DNA of 37,043 bases from an uncultured Sphingomonadales bacterium (GTDB lineage: Bacteria > Pseudomonadota > Alphaproteobacteria > Sphingomonadales > Sphingomonadaceae), in contig CALMZE010000133.1 of the NCBI GenBank assembly GCA_937870585.1, forward strand, positions 1-37,043, given 5' to 3'. Below the pieces are notes generated by a model that had not been told where the DNA came from, searched no databases, and saw only the letters and a program-made list of their open reading frames with translations. Positions 14,331 through 21,332 of this stretch are shown here, in pieces; the first letter of the stretch is position 1, and every line of letters starts with the position of its first letter. Both the position numbers and the translations under genes were made by a program.

Positions 14331-15476
14331 ATGGCGAGGATGCGCAGCATGGATTTTGACCTGACCGAAGAACAGACTTTGCTCAAAGCTACGCTCGCCC
14401 AATATCTGGCGCAACGCGCGGGCTTTGCGGAGCGGACTGCGGCATCGCGCAGCGAGCCGGGCTATCGCACCACGATGTGGCAGGATCTGGCACAGACGCT
14501 CGGTCTGCTCGGCGCGACTCTGCCCGAAAGCGCGGGCGGGCTGGGCGGAGGCGCAGTTGAACAGATGATCATCATGGAAGAACTGGGCCGCGCTCTGCTG
14601 CTGGAGCCTGTGCCTGAAACCGTGTTTCATGGCGCTTGGCTGCTGGAGCGGTGCGGCGCGCACGATCTGTTGGCGGGTGTGGTCGACGGATCAGTCCGCC
14701 TTGCCGTGGCTCTGGGAGAGCCTGAGATGCGCCATGATTATGCCGATATTGCCACGCGCGCGGCTCCTGCTGGCAGTGGCTGGGCGCTGACCGGCAGCAA
14801 GGCGGTGGTGATGGCTGCGCCTTGGGCGACCCATCTGATCGTTGCTGCACGCACCAGTGGACAGCCGGGCGATGCGGACGGCCTTTCGCTCTTCTCGCTG
14901 GACGCGAACTCAGATGGACTGACGCTCCATCCCTATCCCACCATTGATGGTCGCCGTGCGGCTGACGTGCTTCTGGATGGGGCCATCGCCACGCTGATCG
15001 GGGCAGAAGGCGGCGCGCTCGCGCTGATCGAGGAAATGCGGGATCGGGCGATTGCGGGGCAGGCCGCCGAAGCCGCCGGACTGCTCGCCACCCTGGTCAA
15101 GGATACAGTCGAATACACCAAGCAGCGTCAGCAATTCGGGCAGGCGATTTCGGGCTTTCAGGTGCTTCAGCACCGCATGGTCGATATGCACATGCAGGTG
15201 GAGATGGTGCGCTCCGCTGCCGTGCTCGCCACGCTCAAGCTCGATGGTGATCCGGTCGAGCGCGCGCTTGCAGCGTCGGCGGCCAAGGTCACGCTTGCCA
15301 ATGCTTGCCGCTTCGTTGGCCAGAATGCAGTGCAGCTGCATGGCGGCATGGGCATGACCGACGAGCTGGCCATCGGCCATTATTTCAAGCGCGCCACCGT
15401 ACTCGAAAGCGAATTTGGCAGTGCAGACTGGCATCTGGCTCGCCACGCCGCATTGGCGGTCAAGCGCGCGGCCTGA
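14331..15476 (+). CDS. Acyl-CoA dehydrogenase family protein (second of a divergent pair)
   Basis: A 381-residue acyl-CoA dehydrogenase-fold protein. It begins MARMRSMDFDLTEEQ, the common opening of the small-subunit type, contains PESAGGLGGG and MIIMEELGRALL in the N-terminal helical domain, and QNAVQLHGGMGMTDELAIGHYFKR in the C-terminal domain. ATG at 14331 is chosen for the AAGGGGG site about 6 bases upstream; the frame opens earlier at GTG 14298, and a Met at 14349 is also possible. The divergent partner at 13027-14238 is of the complementary type, so an alpha2-beta2 heteromer acting on a bulky acyl-CoA (steroid or terpenoid side chain) is plausible but unproven. Confidence 0.83.
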   Translation: MARMRSMDFDLTEEQTLLKATLAQYLAQRAGFAERTAASRSEPGYRTTMWQDLAQTLGLLGATLPESAGGLGGGAVEQMIIMEELGRALLLEPVPETVFHGAWLLERCGAHDLLAGVVDGSVRLAVALGEPEMRHDYADIATRAAPAGSGWALTGSKAVVMAAPWATHLIVAARTSGQPGDADGLSLFSLDANSDGLTLHPYPTIDGRRAADVLLDGAIATLIGAEGGALALIEEMRDRAIAGQAAEAAGLLATLVKDTVEYTKQRQQFGQAISGFQVLQHRMVDMHMQVEMVRSAAVLATLKLDGDPVERALAASAAKVTLANACRFVGQNAVQLHGGMGMTDELAIGHYFKRATVLESEFGSADWHLARHAALAVKRAA

Positions 15477-15480
15477 GCCC

Positions 15481-16545
15481 TTAACCCAGCAAGAGCGCCA
15501 CAGTATCGAGTTCCATGATCGCCTCACCCGCGCGCTCGGCATTGCGGATGCACATCTCTTCGGGCTGAAGTTCTGCCGGGCACAGCGAAAAGAGGAACAT
15601 CCATGCGGCATGGCGGGCATAATCGTGCCAGGCGTCGGCGAAGGCGGGCGGCGTTACGCCGCGCATTTCCAGCTGCTTTAGATAATGCGCCAGCTGGTCG
15701 CGCTGGCAGGCGCGGCGCTGATCGACGGGCTGCGAGCTGATGATGGCATAGCTGACGTCCCACGCCCAATGCCCCTGCATCACGGTGGCCCAATCCAGCA
15801 GGCCGGGCGTGCCATCGGCATCATAAAACTGGTTGCCAACATGTGGATCGCCATGGACCACGCAGATGGGCTGGGCGGCGTCGCTTGCCACCAGCGCATG
15901 GATCGCAGCGCCTATCCGGTCGCGGTCGCGCAGTGCGTCGGGAATATGGGTGAAGCGCGGGCGTTGGGCTGCATAGTCCCAAAAGCCCAGAAACTGGTCT
16001 GCGACATTGTTTGCATGGATAATCCCACCGGGCTTGAGCCACTCCCATTGACCGAGCGTCGGCGCGCGCCAGTGCGCGGCGTGCAGGTCTGCCAGCATGT
16101 CGAGAATGGCGTTCATCCGTTCGGGGGAAACCGTCGCATCCTGATTGCCGAAGGTCACGGGGCGTCGGTTGAGGTCTTCATAGATCACGATTCCGCTCGA
16201 TCCGTCGGGCGCGAGGGCGGTGGCATAAGGGCGCGGCACATTGAGCGACAGCGCAGGCGCAAGATCGCGAAAGAAGCAGGCCTCAATCGCGCTGTGTTCG
16301 GCTTGTTCGGCCAGCTGGGTTTCCAGCCCGCATTTGAGCCAGAGCGAAGGCGGCAGCCCGTGCGCCTGCCCCGCCTCGTTCCAGCCGATATGATATTCCA
16401 CCTTGGTCGCCGTGCCACGGATCACCGTACCGCGCTCAAATGTGAGGGCCGCAGCGCCGCCGTGATGGCGTGCAACGCACTGGCTGAACCATGCGGCGGT
16501 GATGGCGGCAAGGGTTTGCGGGAACGGGGTTTGACCATCTTGCAT
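15481..16545 (-). CDS. Aminoglycoside-phosphotransferase-fold kinase, ecdysteroid-kinase-like
   Basis: A 354-residue kinase-fold protein. The catalytic loop is VVHGDPHVGNQF (H-G-D-x-H-x-x-N), followed by the metal-binding LLDWATVMQGHWAWDVSYAI. The N-terminal lobe has LWLKCGLE with the probable nucleotide lysine and IVIYEDLNRR. It is distantly like the kinase gene at 6302 but not a recent duplicate: catalytic loop and flanking segments differ throughout. GAGGAG lies about 8 bases before the ATG. It converges on the acyl-CoA dehydrogenase gene (4 bases apart) and diverges from the TonB receptor gene, with which it shares a symmetric promoter. Confidence 0.8.
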   Translation of the reverse strand: MQDGQTPFPQTLAAITAAWFSQCVARHHGGAAALTFERGTVIRGTATKVEYHIGWNEAGQAHGLPPSLWLKCGLETQLAEQAEHSAIEACFFRDLAPALSLNVPRPYATALAPDGSSGIVIYEDLNRRPVTFGNQDATVSPERMNAILDMLADLHAAHWRAPTLGQWEWLKPGGIIHANNVADQFLGFWDYAAQRPRFTHIPDALRDRDRIGAAIHALVASDAAQPICVVHGDPHVGNQFYDADGTPGLLDWATVMQGHWAWDVSYAIISSQPVDQRRACQRDQLAHYLKQLEMRGVTPPAFADAWHDYARHAAWMFLFSLCPAELQPEEMCIRNAERAGEAIMELDTVALLLG

Positions 16546-16569
16546 GGGGCAACTCCTCTCTGCCTAATG

Positions 16570-16614
16570 ACTATAGATTTTTACTTGACGGGCAAGCAAT
16601 TCAAAATCTATGCT
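16570..16614. promoter_or_regulatory. Overlapping divergent promoters with a symmetric operator
   Basis: Plus strand: -35 TTGACG (16585-16590), 18 bases, -10 TATGCT (16609-16614) for the TonB receptor. Minus strand: -35 TTGCTT (16599-16594), 18 bases, -10 TATAGT (16575-16570) for the kinase gene. A perfect 9-base inverted repeat, ATAGATTTT (16573-16581) and AAAATCTAT (16603-16611), places one arm over each -10 box. The arms are 30 bases centre to centre, about three helical turns. Confidence 0.6.
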
Positions 16615-16674
16615 CCTTAGACTGCAATCGGCGGCATCGTGTCGAATGCCGAAATGCAAAGGGAGGACGCCGCA

Positions 16675-18876
16675 ATGCGCAACGCATCTTACAGGAAATT
16701 TTTGTCTGGAACCGTCGCTGCCGGAGCAATTCTGGCCAGCCTCTCGCTGCCCTCTCAGGCCAGCGCGCAAGCGGCGGAGGATGCCGCTGCCGACGATGAT
16801 ATCGTCGTGACCGCGCAGCGCCGCGAGGAGAAGGCGAAGGACGTTCCTATCACGCTGACCACCATCACGTCCGAAGCGCTTGGCAACGGCGATGTGCAGC
16901 AGCTGAGCGACATCGCCAAGCTGACGCCCGCACTGCGCTTTGACAATTATGGCGGCTTTGTACAGCCCACCATCCGTGGCGTCGGCACGGCCGTGTCTGC
17001 ATCGGGCGCGGGTTCAAATGTTGGCATTTATGTCGATGGCTTTTATGCGCCCAACCCGCTGTCGAACGATTTTCAATTGCTCAACGTATCAAGTGTGACC
17101 GTGCTCAAGGGGCCGCAAGGCACGCTGTTTGGTCGCAACTCGACCGGTGGCGCCATTCAGGTGACGACGACCGATCCCAGCGCTGAAACGCGTGGTCTCG
17201 CTGAGGTCTCCTATGGCCGCTTCAACGCCCAGAAATATCAGGCCTATTTCACGACCGGAACGGACACTATCGCCTTCGACATTGCCGGGCTCTACCGCAA
17301 GGGCAATGGTTTCGTGCGCAACGTGGTGACGGGCAGCAAGAAAGATGCGGCCTATGATGCCTGGTCGATCCGCACGGGGGTGAAGTTCACCTTGTCTGAT
17401 TCAGCTTCGCTGCTGTTCCGCTACACCCACGCGGATACCGAAGATCCCACTTACACCGCGTTCAACAGTCTGACGCAGAACGGCGTTGTGCAAAGCGCGG
17501 GGACGGCGCTGAGCCCACTGATTCCCGGTGGTGTCATCGCCTCGACCAGTCGGCGCGAAGTGTCGCAAACCAGCGGCGCGAACTTCACCTCCAAGGTGGA
17601 TGCGTTCCAGCTGACGGGTGAGCTTGATCTTGGCATTGGCACGCTGCGCTCCTACTCGCAGTATCGCAAGGAATCCTCGCTCTCTTTCCTCGATCTCGAT
17701 GGTTCGTCGCTGCCGATTTTCGATGTGGAGTTTTTCATCACCGACAAGGTGATCACGCAGGAACTGATCCTGACCTCGGAAGGCGATGGCCCGCTGCAAT
17801 GGACTGTCGGTGGCTTCTATTTCTCGGACAAGAACCGCTTCAAATATCTGGACGGCTTTGTGGCCGGTGGCGCGCGCACCAACGTCTCGCGCTCGCAGAC
17901 CGATACCAAATCGGCGGCGGCGTTCGTTGATATGACCTATAATATCGGGGACAAGCTCTTCGTCACCGGTGGTCTGCGCTACAGCAATGACAAGGTGAAG
18001 AATGGTGGCTTTGGTGCCGGGCCGCTGGCCTTTCCGCTGCCCGCCGGTTTCTACCCGATCCCCGATATTTCCGACAGCCGTCTGACGCCGCGCCTCGTGC
18101 TGCGCTACAAGCCGTCCGAAGCGTCGAGCGTCTATGCCTCTTTCACGGCGGGGCATAAGGCGGCGATCCTCAACCCCAATGGCTTCACCACCGTTCCGGT
18201 CGATTCCGAAAAAATCCGGGCGTATGAAGTCGGCTACAAATATGCCGCGCGCGGCCTGTCGTTCGATCTTTCAGCCTATTATTATGATTATTCGAACCTT
18301 CAGGTGGCGAGCTATAATGGCACGCAATCGCTGATCACCAACGCGGCGGACTCGCGGGTCTATGGTCTGGAAAGCCAGCTGTCCTATCAGGTGTCGGACG
18401 CATTCCAGATCAACATGGGCGCGGCCTATACTGATGCGAAATATGACAAGTTCCTCACCTCACCGCGCTTTGATCAGTGTCTCGCGGCGGCGTGCGGGGC
18501 GGCCTACGGCCTTTTCCTGACTTCCACGACCGATGCCAGCGGCTTCCGCATGGCGCGGTCGCCCAAGTTCACCGGCAATATTGGAGGCCGGTATGAGGTG
18601 GATATGGCAGGCGGCAAATTCGCGCTCTCAGGCAGCCTGGCCTACACGTCCAAGGCCTATTTCGACTCGTCGCAGCAATATTCGCAGAAGGGCTATGAAC
18701 TGCTCAGCCTGCGTGCCGAATGGACCGATCCGAGCGACCGTTTCACGCTGGCAGTCTATGGCGACAATGTTACGGACTCAAAATATCACAACCAGATCCT
18801 GCCGGGGCAGTTCGCGATCCAGACCGTCTGGGGTCAGCCTGCCAGCTGGGGCATTTCAGGGCGTGTGAAGTTCTGA
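16675..18876 (+). CDS. TonB-dependent outer-membrane receptor
   Basis: A 733-residue receptor. The signal peptide runs MRNASYRKFLSG... to a likely cleavage at ASAQ-AAED near residue 31. DDDIVVTAQRREE contains the TonB-box-like element and start of the plug, with VPITLTTI, RGVGT, VYVDG-type (IYVDGFYAP) and LKGPQGTLFGRNSTGGAI, all standard for the sphingomonad catabolic receptor group. The remainder alternates like a 22-strand barrel and ends in the C-terminal aromatic residue (GRVKF). GGGAGG lies 8 bases before ATG 16675; the frame opens earlier at 16639 without a signal-peptide reason. It probably imports an organic substrate for the neighbouring acyl-CoA dehydrogenases instead of iron; that is inference from context. 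Confidence 0.9.
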   Translation: MRNASYRKFLSGTVAAGAILASLSLPSQASAQAAEDAAADDDIVVTAQRREEKAKDVPITLTTITSEALGNGDVQQLSDIAKLTPALRFDNYGGFVQPTIRGVGTAVSASGAGSNVGIYVDGFYAPNPLSNDFQLLNVSSVTVLKGPQGTLFGRNSTGGAIQVTTTDPSAETRGLAEVSYGRFNAQKYQAYFTTGTDTIAFDIAGLYRKGNGFVRNVVTGSKKDAAYDAWSIRTGVKFTLSDSASLLFRYTHADTEDPTYTAFNSLTQNGVVQSAGTALSPLIPGGVIASTSRREVSQTSGANFTSKVDAFQLTGELDLGIGTLRSYSQYRKESSLSFLDLDGSSLPIFDVEFFITDKVITQELILTSEGDGPLQWTVGGFYFSDKNRFKYLDGFVAGGARTNVSRSQTDTKSAAAFVDMTYNIGDKLFVTGGLRYSNDKVKNGGFGAGPLAFPLPAGFYPIPDISDSRLTPRLVLRYKPSEASSVYASFTAGHKAAILNPNGFTTVPVDSEKIRAYEVGYKYAARGLSFDLSAYYYDYSNLQVASYNGTQSLITNAADSRVYGLESQLSYQVSDAFQINMGAAYTDAKYDKFLTSPRFDQCLAAACGAAYGLFLTSTTDASGFRMARSPKFTGNIGGRYEVDMAGGKFALSGSLAYTSKAYFDSSQQYSQKGYELLSLRAEWTDPSDRFTLAVYGDNVTDSKYHNQILPGQFAIQTVWGQPASWGISGRVKF

Positions 18877-18900
18877 TTTTGCCAGACGGATGACAAGGGG

Positions 18901-18934
18901 AAGGGCCTCGCCGGTTGGCGGGGCCTTTTCCTTT
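18901..18934 (+). terminator. Rho-independent terminator after the TonB receptor gene
   Basis: A 12-pair stem (18901-18912 with 18917-18928, two G-T wobbles) closes on a GGTT loop and runs into TTTTCC and TTT. It starts 25 bases beyond the receptor stop codon. Confidence 0.85.
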
Positions 18935-19081
18935 AACAGGCTACCGTAAGAGCCCACGACGGGTTCCGCTCTGACGGAATTCACCGCCCCTCGCGACGGC
19001 GGAGCGTTTGATGCGGGGCTCCGGATCGGCGCACTGGGCGGCTGGCTCCGCTCCTTGGAAAGCGCCTATCGTTAAGTCAGG

Positions 19082-19162
19082 GATCCTCGCGTGCTGCGCT
19101 ATGCGCCTTGGCGTGAGGTCATTCTTTTCATACCAAGGCGCAAAGACAGGCAGGCGAGGATC
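19082..19162. repeat. Nested inverted repeat overlapping the end of the DUF1330 gene
   Basis: Outer arms GATCCTCGC (19082-19090) and GCGAGGATC (19154-19162) and inner arms TGCGCCTTGG (19102-19111) and CCAAGGCGCA (19133-19142) are all perfect. The two internal gaps are each 11 bases and the loop is 21. The inner arm region (CCAAGGCGCAAAGAC) resembles a GGCGCAAAG dispersed element seen in many proteobacteria. The right outer arm includes the DUF1330 stop codon. Confidence 0.6.
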
Positions 19163-19448
19163 AGAGCGTCTCGGTGATGAACGCGCGATAATCCGCGCCC
19201 TGGAAACGGTGCTTGCGGGCTTCGGTGTAGGCGGGGCTGTCATACCAGGCCTTGGCCGCTTCCATCGTCGGAAATTCGATGATCACCGCGCCATCGATTG
19301 GCGCGCCCTCCAGCGTTTCATGCTTGCCATAAACCACATGCGGCTTGGCTTCATGCCCGGCCATCGAGGCTCCGGCTTTGGGCGCATAGGCATCCATTTC
19401 GGCCTGATCGCGCATCCGTTCGCGGGTGAAAACAATAAAAGCGGCCAT
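19161..19448 (-). CDS. DUF1330 domain protein
   Basis: A 95-residue protein of the dimeric alpha-beta barrel group: MAAFIVFTRERMRD, a middle GAVIIEFPTMEAAKAWYDSPAY helix characteristic of DUF1330, and C-terminal RFQGADYRAFITE. Biochemical function of the family is not established. Two consecutive ATGs occur (19451, 19448); the second is preferred because AAGGAG then lies 7 bases upstream. The open frame continues to 19580 but the extra residues lack family resemblance. Confidence 0.85.
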   Translation of the reverse strand: MAAFIVFTRERMRDQAEMDAYAPKAGASMAGHEAKPHVVYGKHETLEGAPIDGAVIIEFPTMEAAKAWYDSPAYTEARKHRFQGADYRAFITETL

Positions 19449-19591
19449 CATCCATCTCCTTATCTGGTTGGGAACACAGTATCTCTTGCGGGCACGGGCA
19501 GGCAGGTCAAGCCATGGTTGCGATTTGTGATTGCAACGTGGCACGGCGCTGATAACCTTCGCCTTCCCGTTGCCTATCAAAGGAGAATTTT

Positions 19592-19957
19592 ATGCGGAAA
19601 ATGACTGTTGCCATGGTGGCGGGCTTTGCCTTGATCGGCCTTTCTGCCTGCTCTGAAAAGGCGAAAGAAGAATCGAGCGAAGCCGCAGGCGCGGTGGTCG
19701 AAGACGCCAAGGATGCGACCGCCACGGCGGGTGCAATGATCGAAGAAGGTGCTGACAAGGCCGGTGCTGTCGCTTCCGATGCCACCGATAAGGCTGGGGC
19801 TGTGGCGGCTGATGCCAAGGCTGTCGCAGGCGATGCCGCAGCCGATGTGAAGGACAAGGCGGCTGTCACGGCAGACAAGGCCAAGGACGCAGCCGGCAAG
19901 GTCATTGAAAAGGCTGGGGCTGCTGCTGAAAAGGCGGGCGAAAAGCTTCAGAACTGA
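19592..19957 (+). CDS. Small alanine-rich helical lipoprotein
   Basis: A 121-residue protein with a lipoprotein signal peptide and lipobox LSAC, making Cys20 the lipidated residue; the following Ser-Glu favours outer-membrane sorting. After that the chain is almost entirely Ala, Lys, Asp, Glu and Val in short repeats (DKAGAVASDAT, DKAGAVAADAK, VIEKAGAAAEKAGEK), predicting long amphipathic helices like LEA or apolipoprotein repeats. Such proteins often bind membranes or protect against envelope or desiccation stress, but no specific role can be assigned. AAAGGAG precedes the ATG, and a terminator follows at 19991. Confidence 0.75.
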   Translation: MRKMTVAMVAGFALIGLSACSEKAKEESSEAAGAVVEDAKDATATAGAMIEEGADKAGAVASDATDKAGAVAADAKAVAGDAAADVKDKAAVTADKAKDAAGKVIEKAGAAAEKAGEKLQN

Positions 19958-19990
19958 TCCTTCTCGGGACAGTTTGCCGAATTGACGCGG

Positions 19991-20025
19991 AAGGCGCGTC
20001 CGCCAGTTGCGCGGGCGCGCCTTTT
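19991..20025 (+). terminator. Rho-independent terminator after the lipoprotein gene
   Basis: AAGGCGCG (19991-19998) pairs with CGCGCCTT (20016-20023), an inner CGC/GCG pairing may extend it, and a TTTT run follows. It separates the lipoprotein gene from the export operon that begins at 20084. Confidence 0.75.
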
Positions 20026-20083
20026 CGTTACTTATGACAGCTTCACGGGTCGCGCTGTGGGTGTTCTTGGGGTGGTGCGCCGT

Positions 20084-21328
20084 ATGAGCGAGTCGATTTT
20101 CAGGCAGTCGGCACTGGACCGGCTGGCCAATCCGGAACGGCTGGATGCGCCCGTGCATCTGGTGCCGCGCGCTTCATGGATGTTGCTTGCCGCATTGGGA
20201 GCGGTGATCGCCGGGGCCTTGCTCTGGTCCATCTTCACGCATGTTCCGCTCAAGGTGGGCGCGCAAGGCGTATTGATAGGGGCTGGCGGTCTGTCTGAAA
20301 TCGCCAGCGGAGAGGCAGGCAAGATTGAGCGGCTGATGGTCACCTCCGGTCAGCAGGTGAAGGCTGGAGACCCGATTGCCCAGCTCTACCGCACCGATCT
20401 GGAGCGCGATCTGGAGGAAGCCCGCGCCAAATTGTCAGGCGCGCAGGATCGCTACAGCCGCCTCTCCGGCTATTACGCAGCCCAGCAGGCCCGCGACGGG
20501 CAGGCTGACGCGATGCGGGTGGGGTCGCTCGCCGACAGCCGTCGGGCGCTCGCGGATCGCGCCCGTTATCTGGAAGACAAGGCCGTGCGGATGCGGCAGC
20601 TTGTCGCGCGGGGCTTTGTTCAGAAAGACCGGCTGGCCGATGTGCAGGCTGAACTGGCCGCAGTGCGCGAGAAAATGGCCAATCTGGGCGAATCTGCCGT
20701 GCGCGTGCAGGTGGATGCCAATGCCAAGGCCGGGCAGGCCGATCTTGCCATGCTCGATGAGCGGCGCACCATCGAAGAGCAGCAGCGGCTGATCGCGCGG
20801 CTGACGACGCAACTAACCGAGCGACGCTTCATTCGCGCCGGAGAAGCGGGGCAGATCACCGAACTCAAGCTGGGCAATGGAGACATGGTGGGCGCAGGCA
20901 GCGCGATTGCAACGCTTGCGCCTGCCGGACCGCGCGGGGGCATGGTGGCCTTGCTCTATGTGCCGGTGGCGGAAGGCAAACGCATCCGCCGCGGCATGGC
21001 TGCTGAAATCGTGCCCGCCAATGTGGAACGGGCGGTCTATGGTCATGTGACAGGCCGGGTGCAGTCGGTTGCGCCTTTACCGGCCACAGCCGAAGGTATG
21101 CGGCGGATGCTGCGCAATGATGCGCTCGTTCAGCAGATGATGGCGGGTGGCGCACCGATTGAGGTGCGCGTTGCGCTCGATAGGGATACCACCACGCCGA
21201 GTGGTTTTCACTGGTCCGCCTCACGCGGGCCGTCTGCTGGCATCAGCGCCGGGTCCGCGCTTGCCGGGCAGGTCGTGATCGAGCGCCAGCGCCTGATCGG
21301 CCTGCTCATTCCTCAGGCAGCGGATTGA
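20084..21328 (+). CDS. HlyD-family periplasmic adaptor of an NHLP-type peptide export system
   Basis: A 414-residue membrane fusion protein linking inner-membrane ABC transporters to the outer membrane. It has one N-terminal membrane segment (WMLLAALGAVIAGALLWSIF, about 31-50), a biotinyl-lipoyl-like half motif (GEAGKIERLMVTSGQQVKAGDPIAQL), a long coiled-coil region (about 110-240) and the second lipoyl half (RAGEAGQITELKLGNGDMV). The size and the C-terminal VIERQRLIGLLIP fit the NHLP bacteriocin-system secretion protein type. The frame extends upstream to 19982 across the terminator, so ATG 20084 is chosen. The next gene starts 4 bases after its stop. Confidence 0.83.
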   Translation: MSESIFRQSALDRLANPERLDAPVHLVPRASWMLLAALGAVIAGALLWSIFTHVPLKVGAQGVLIGAGGLSEIASGEAGKIERLMVTSGQQVKAGDPIAQLYRTDLERDLEEARAKLSGAQDRYSRLSGYYAAQQARDGQADAMRVGSLADSRRALADRARYLEDKAVRMRQLVARGFVQKDRLADVQAELAAVREKMANLGESAVRVQVDANAKAGQADLAMLDERRTIEEQQRLIARLTTQLTERRFIRAGEAGQITELKLGNGDMVGAGSAIATLAPAGPRGGMVALLYVPVAEGKRIRRGMAAEIVPANVERAVYGHVTGRVQSVAPLPATAEGMRRMLRNDALVQQMMAGGAPIEVRVALDRDTTTPSGFHWSASRGPSAGISAGSALAGQVVIERQRLIGLLIPQAAD

Positions 21329-21332
21329 GGCG

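Noticed and set aside
19982-20083. N-terminal extension of the HlyD-like protein, or a precursor peptide for the exporter
   Set aside because: The stretch encodes the terminator hairpin of the preceding gene, has no leader-peptide or Gly-Gly character and is not separately started.
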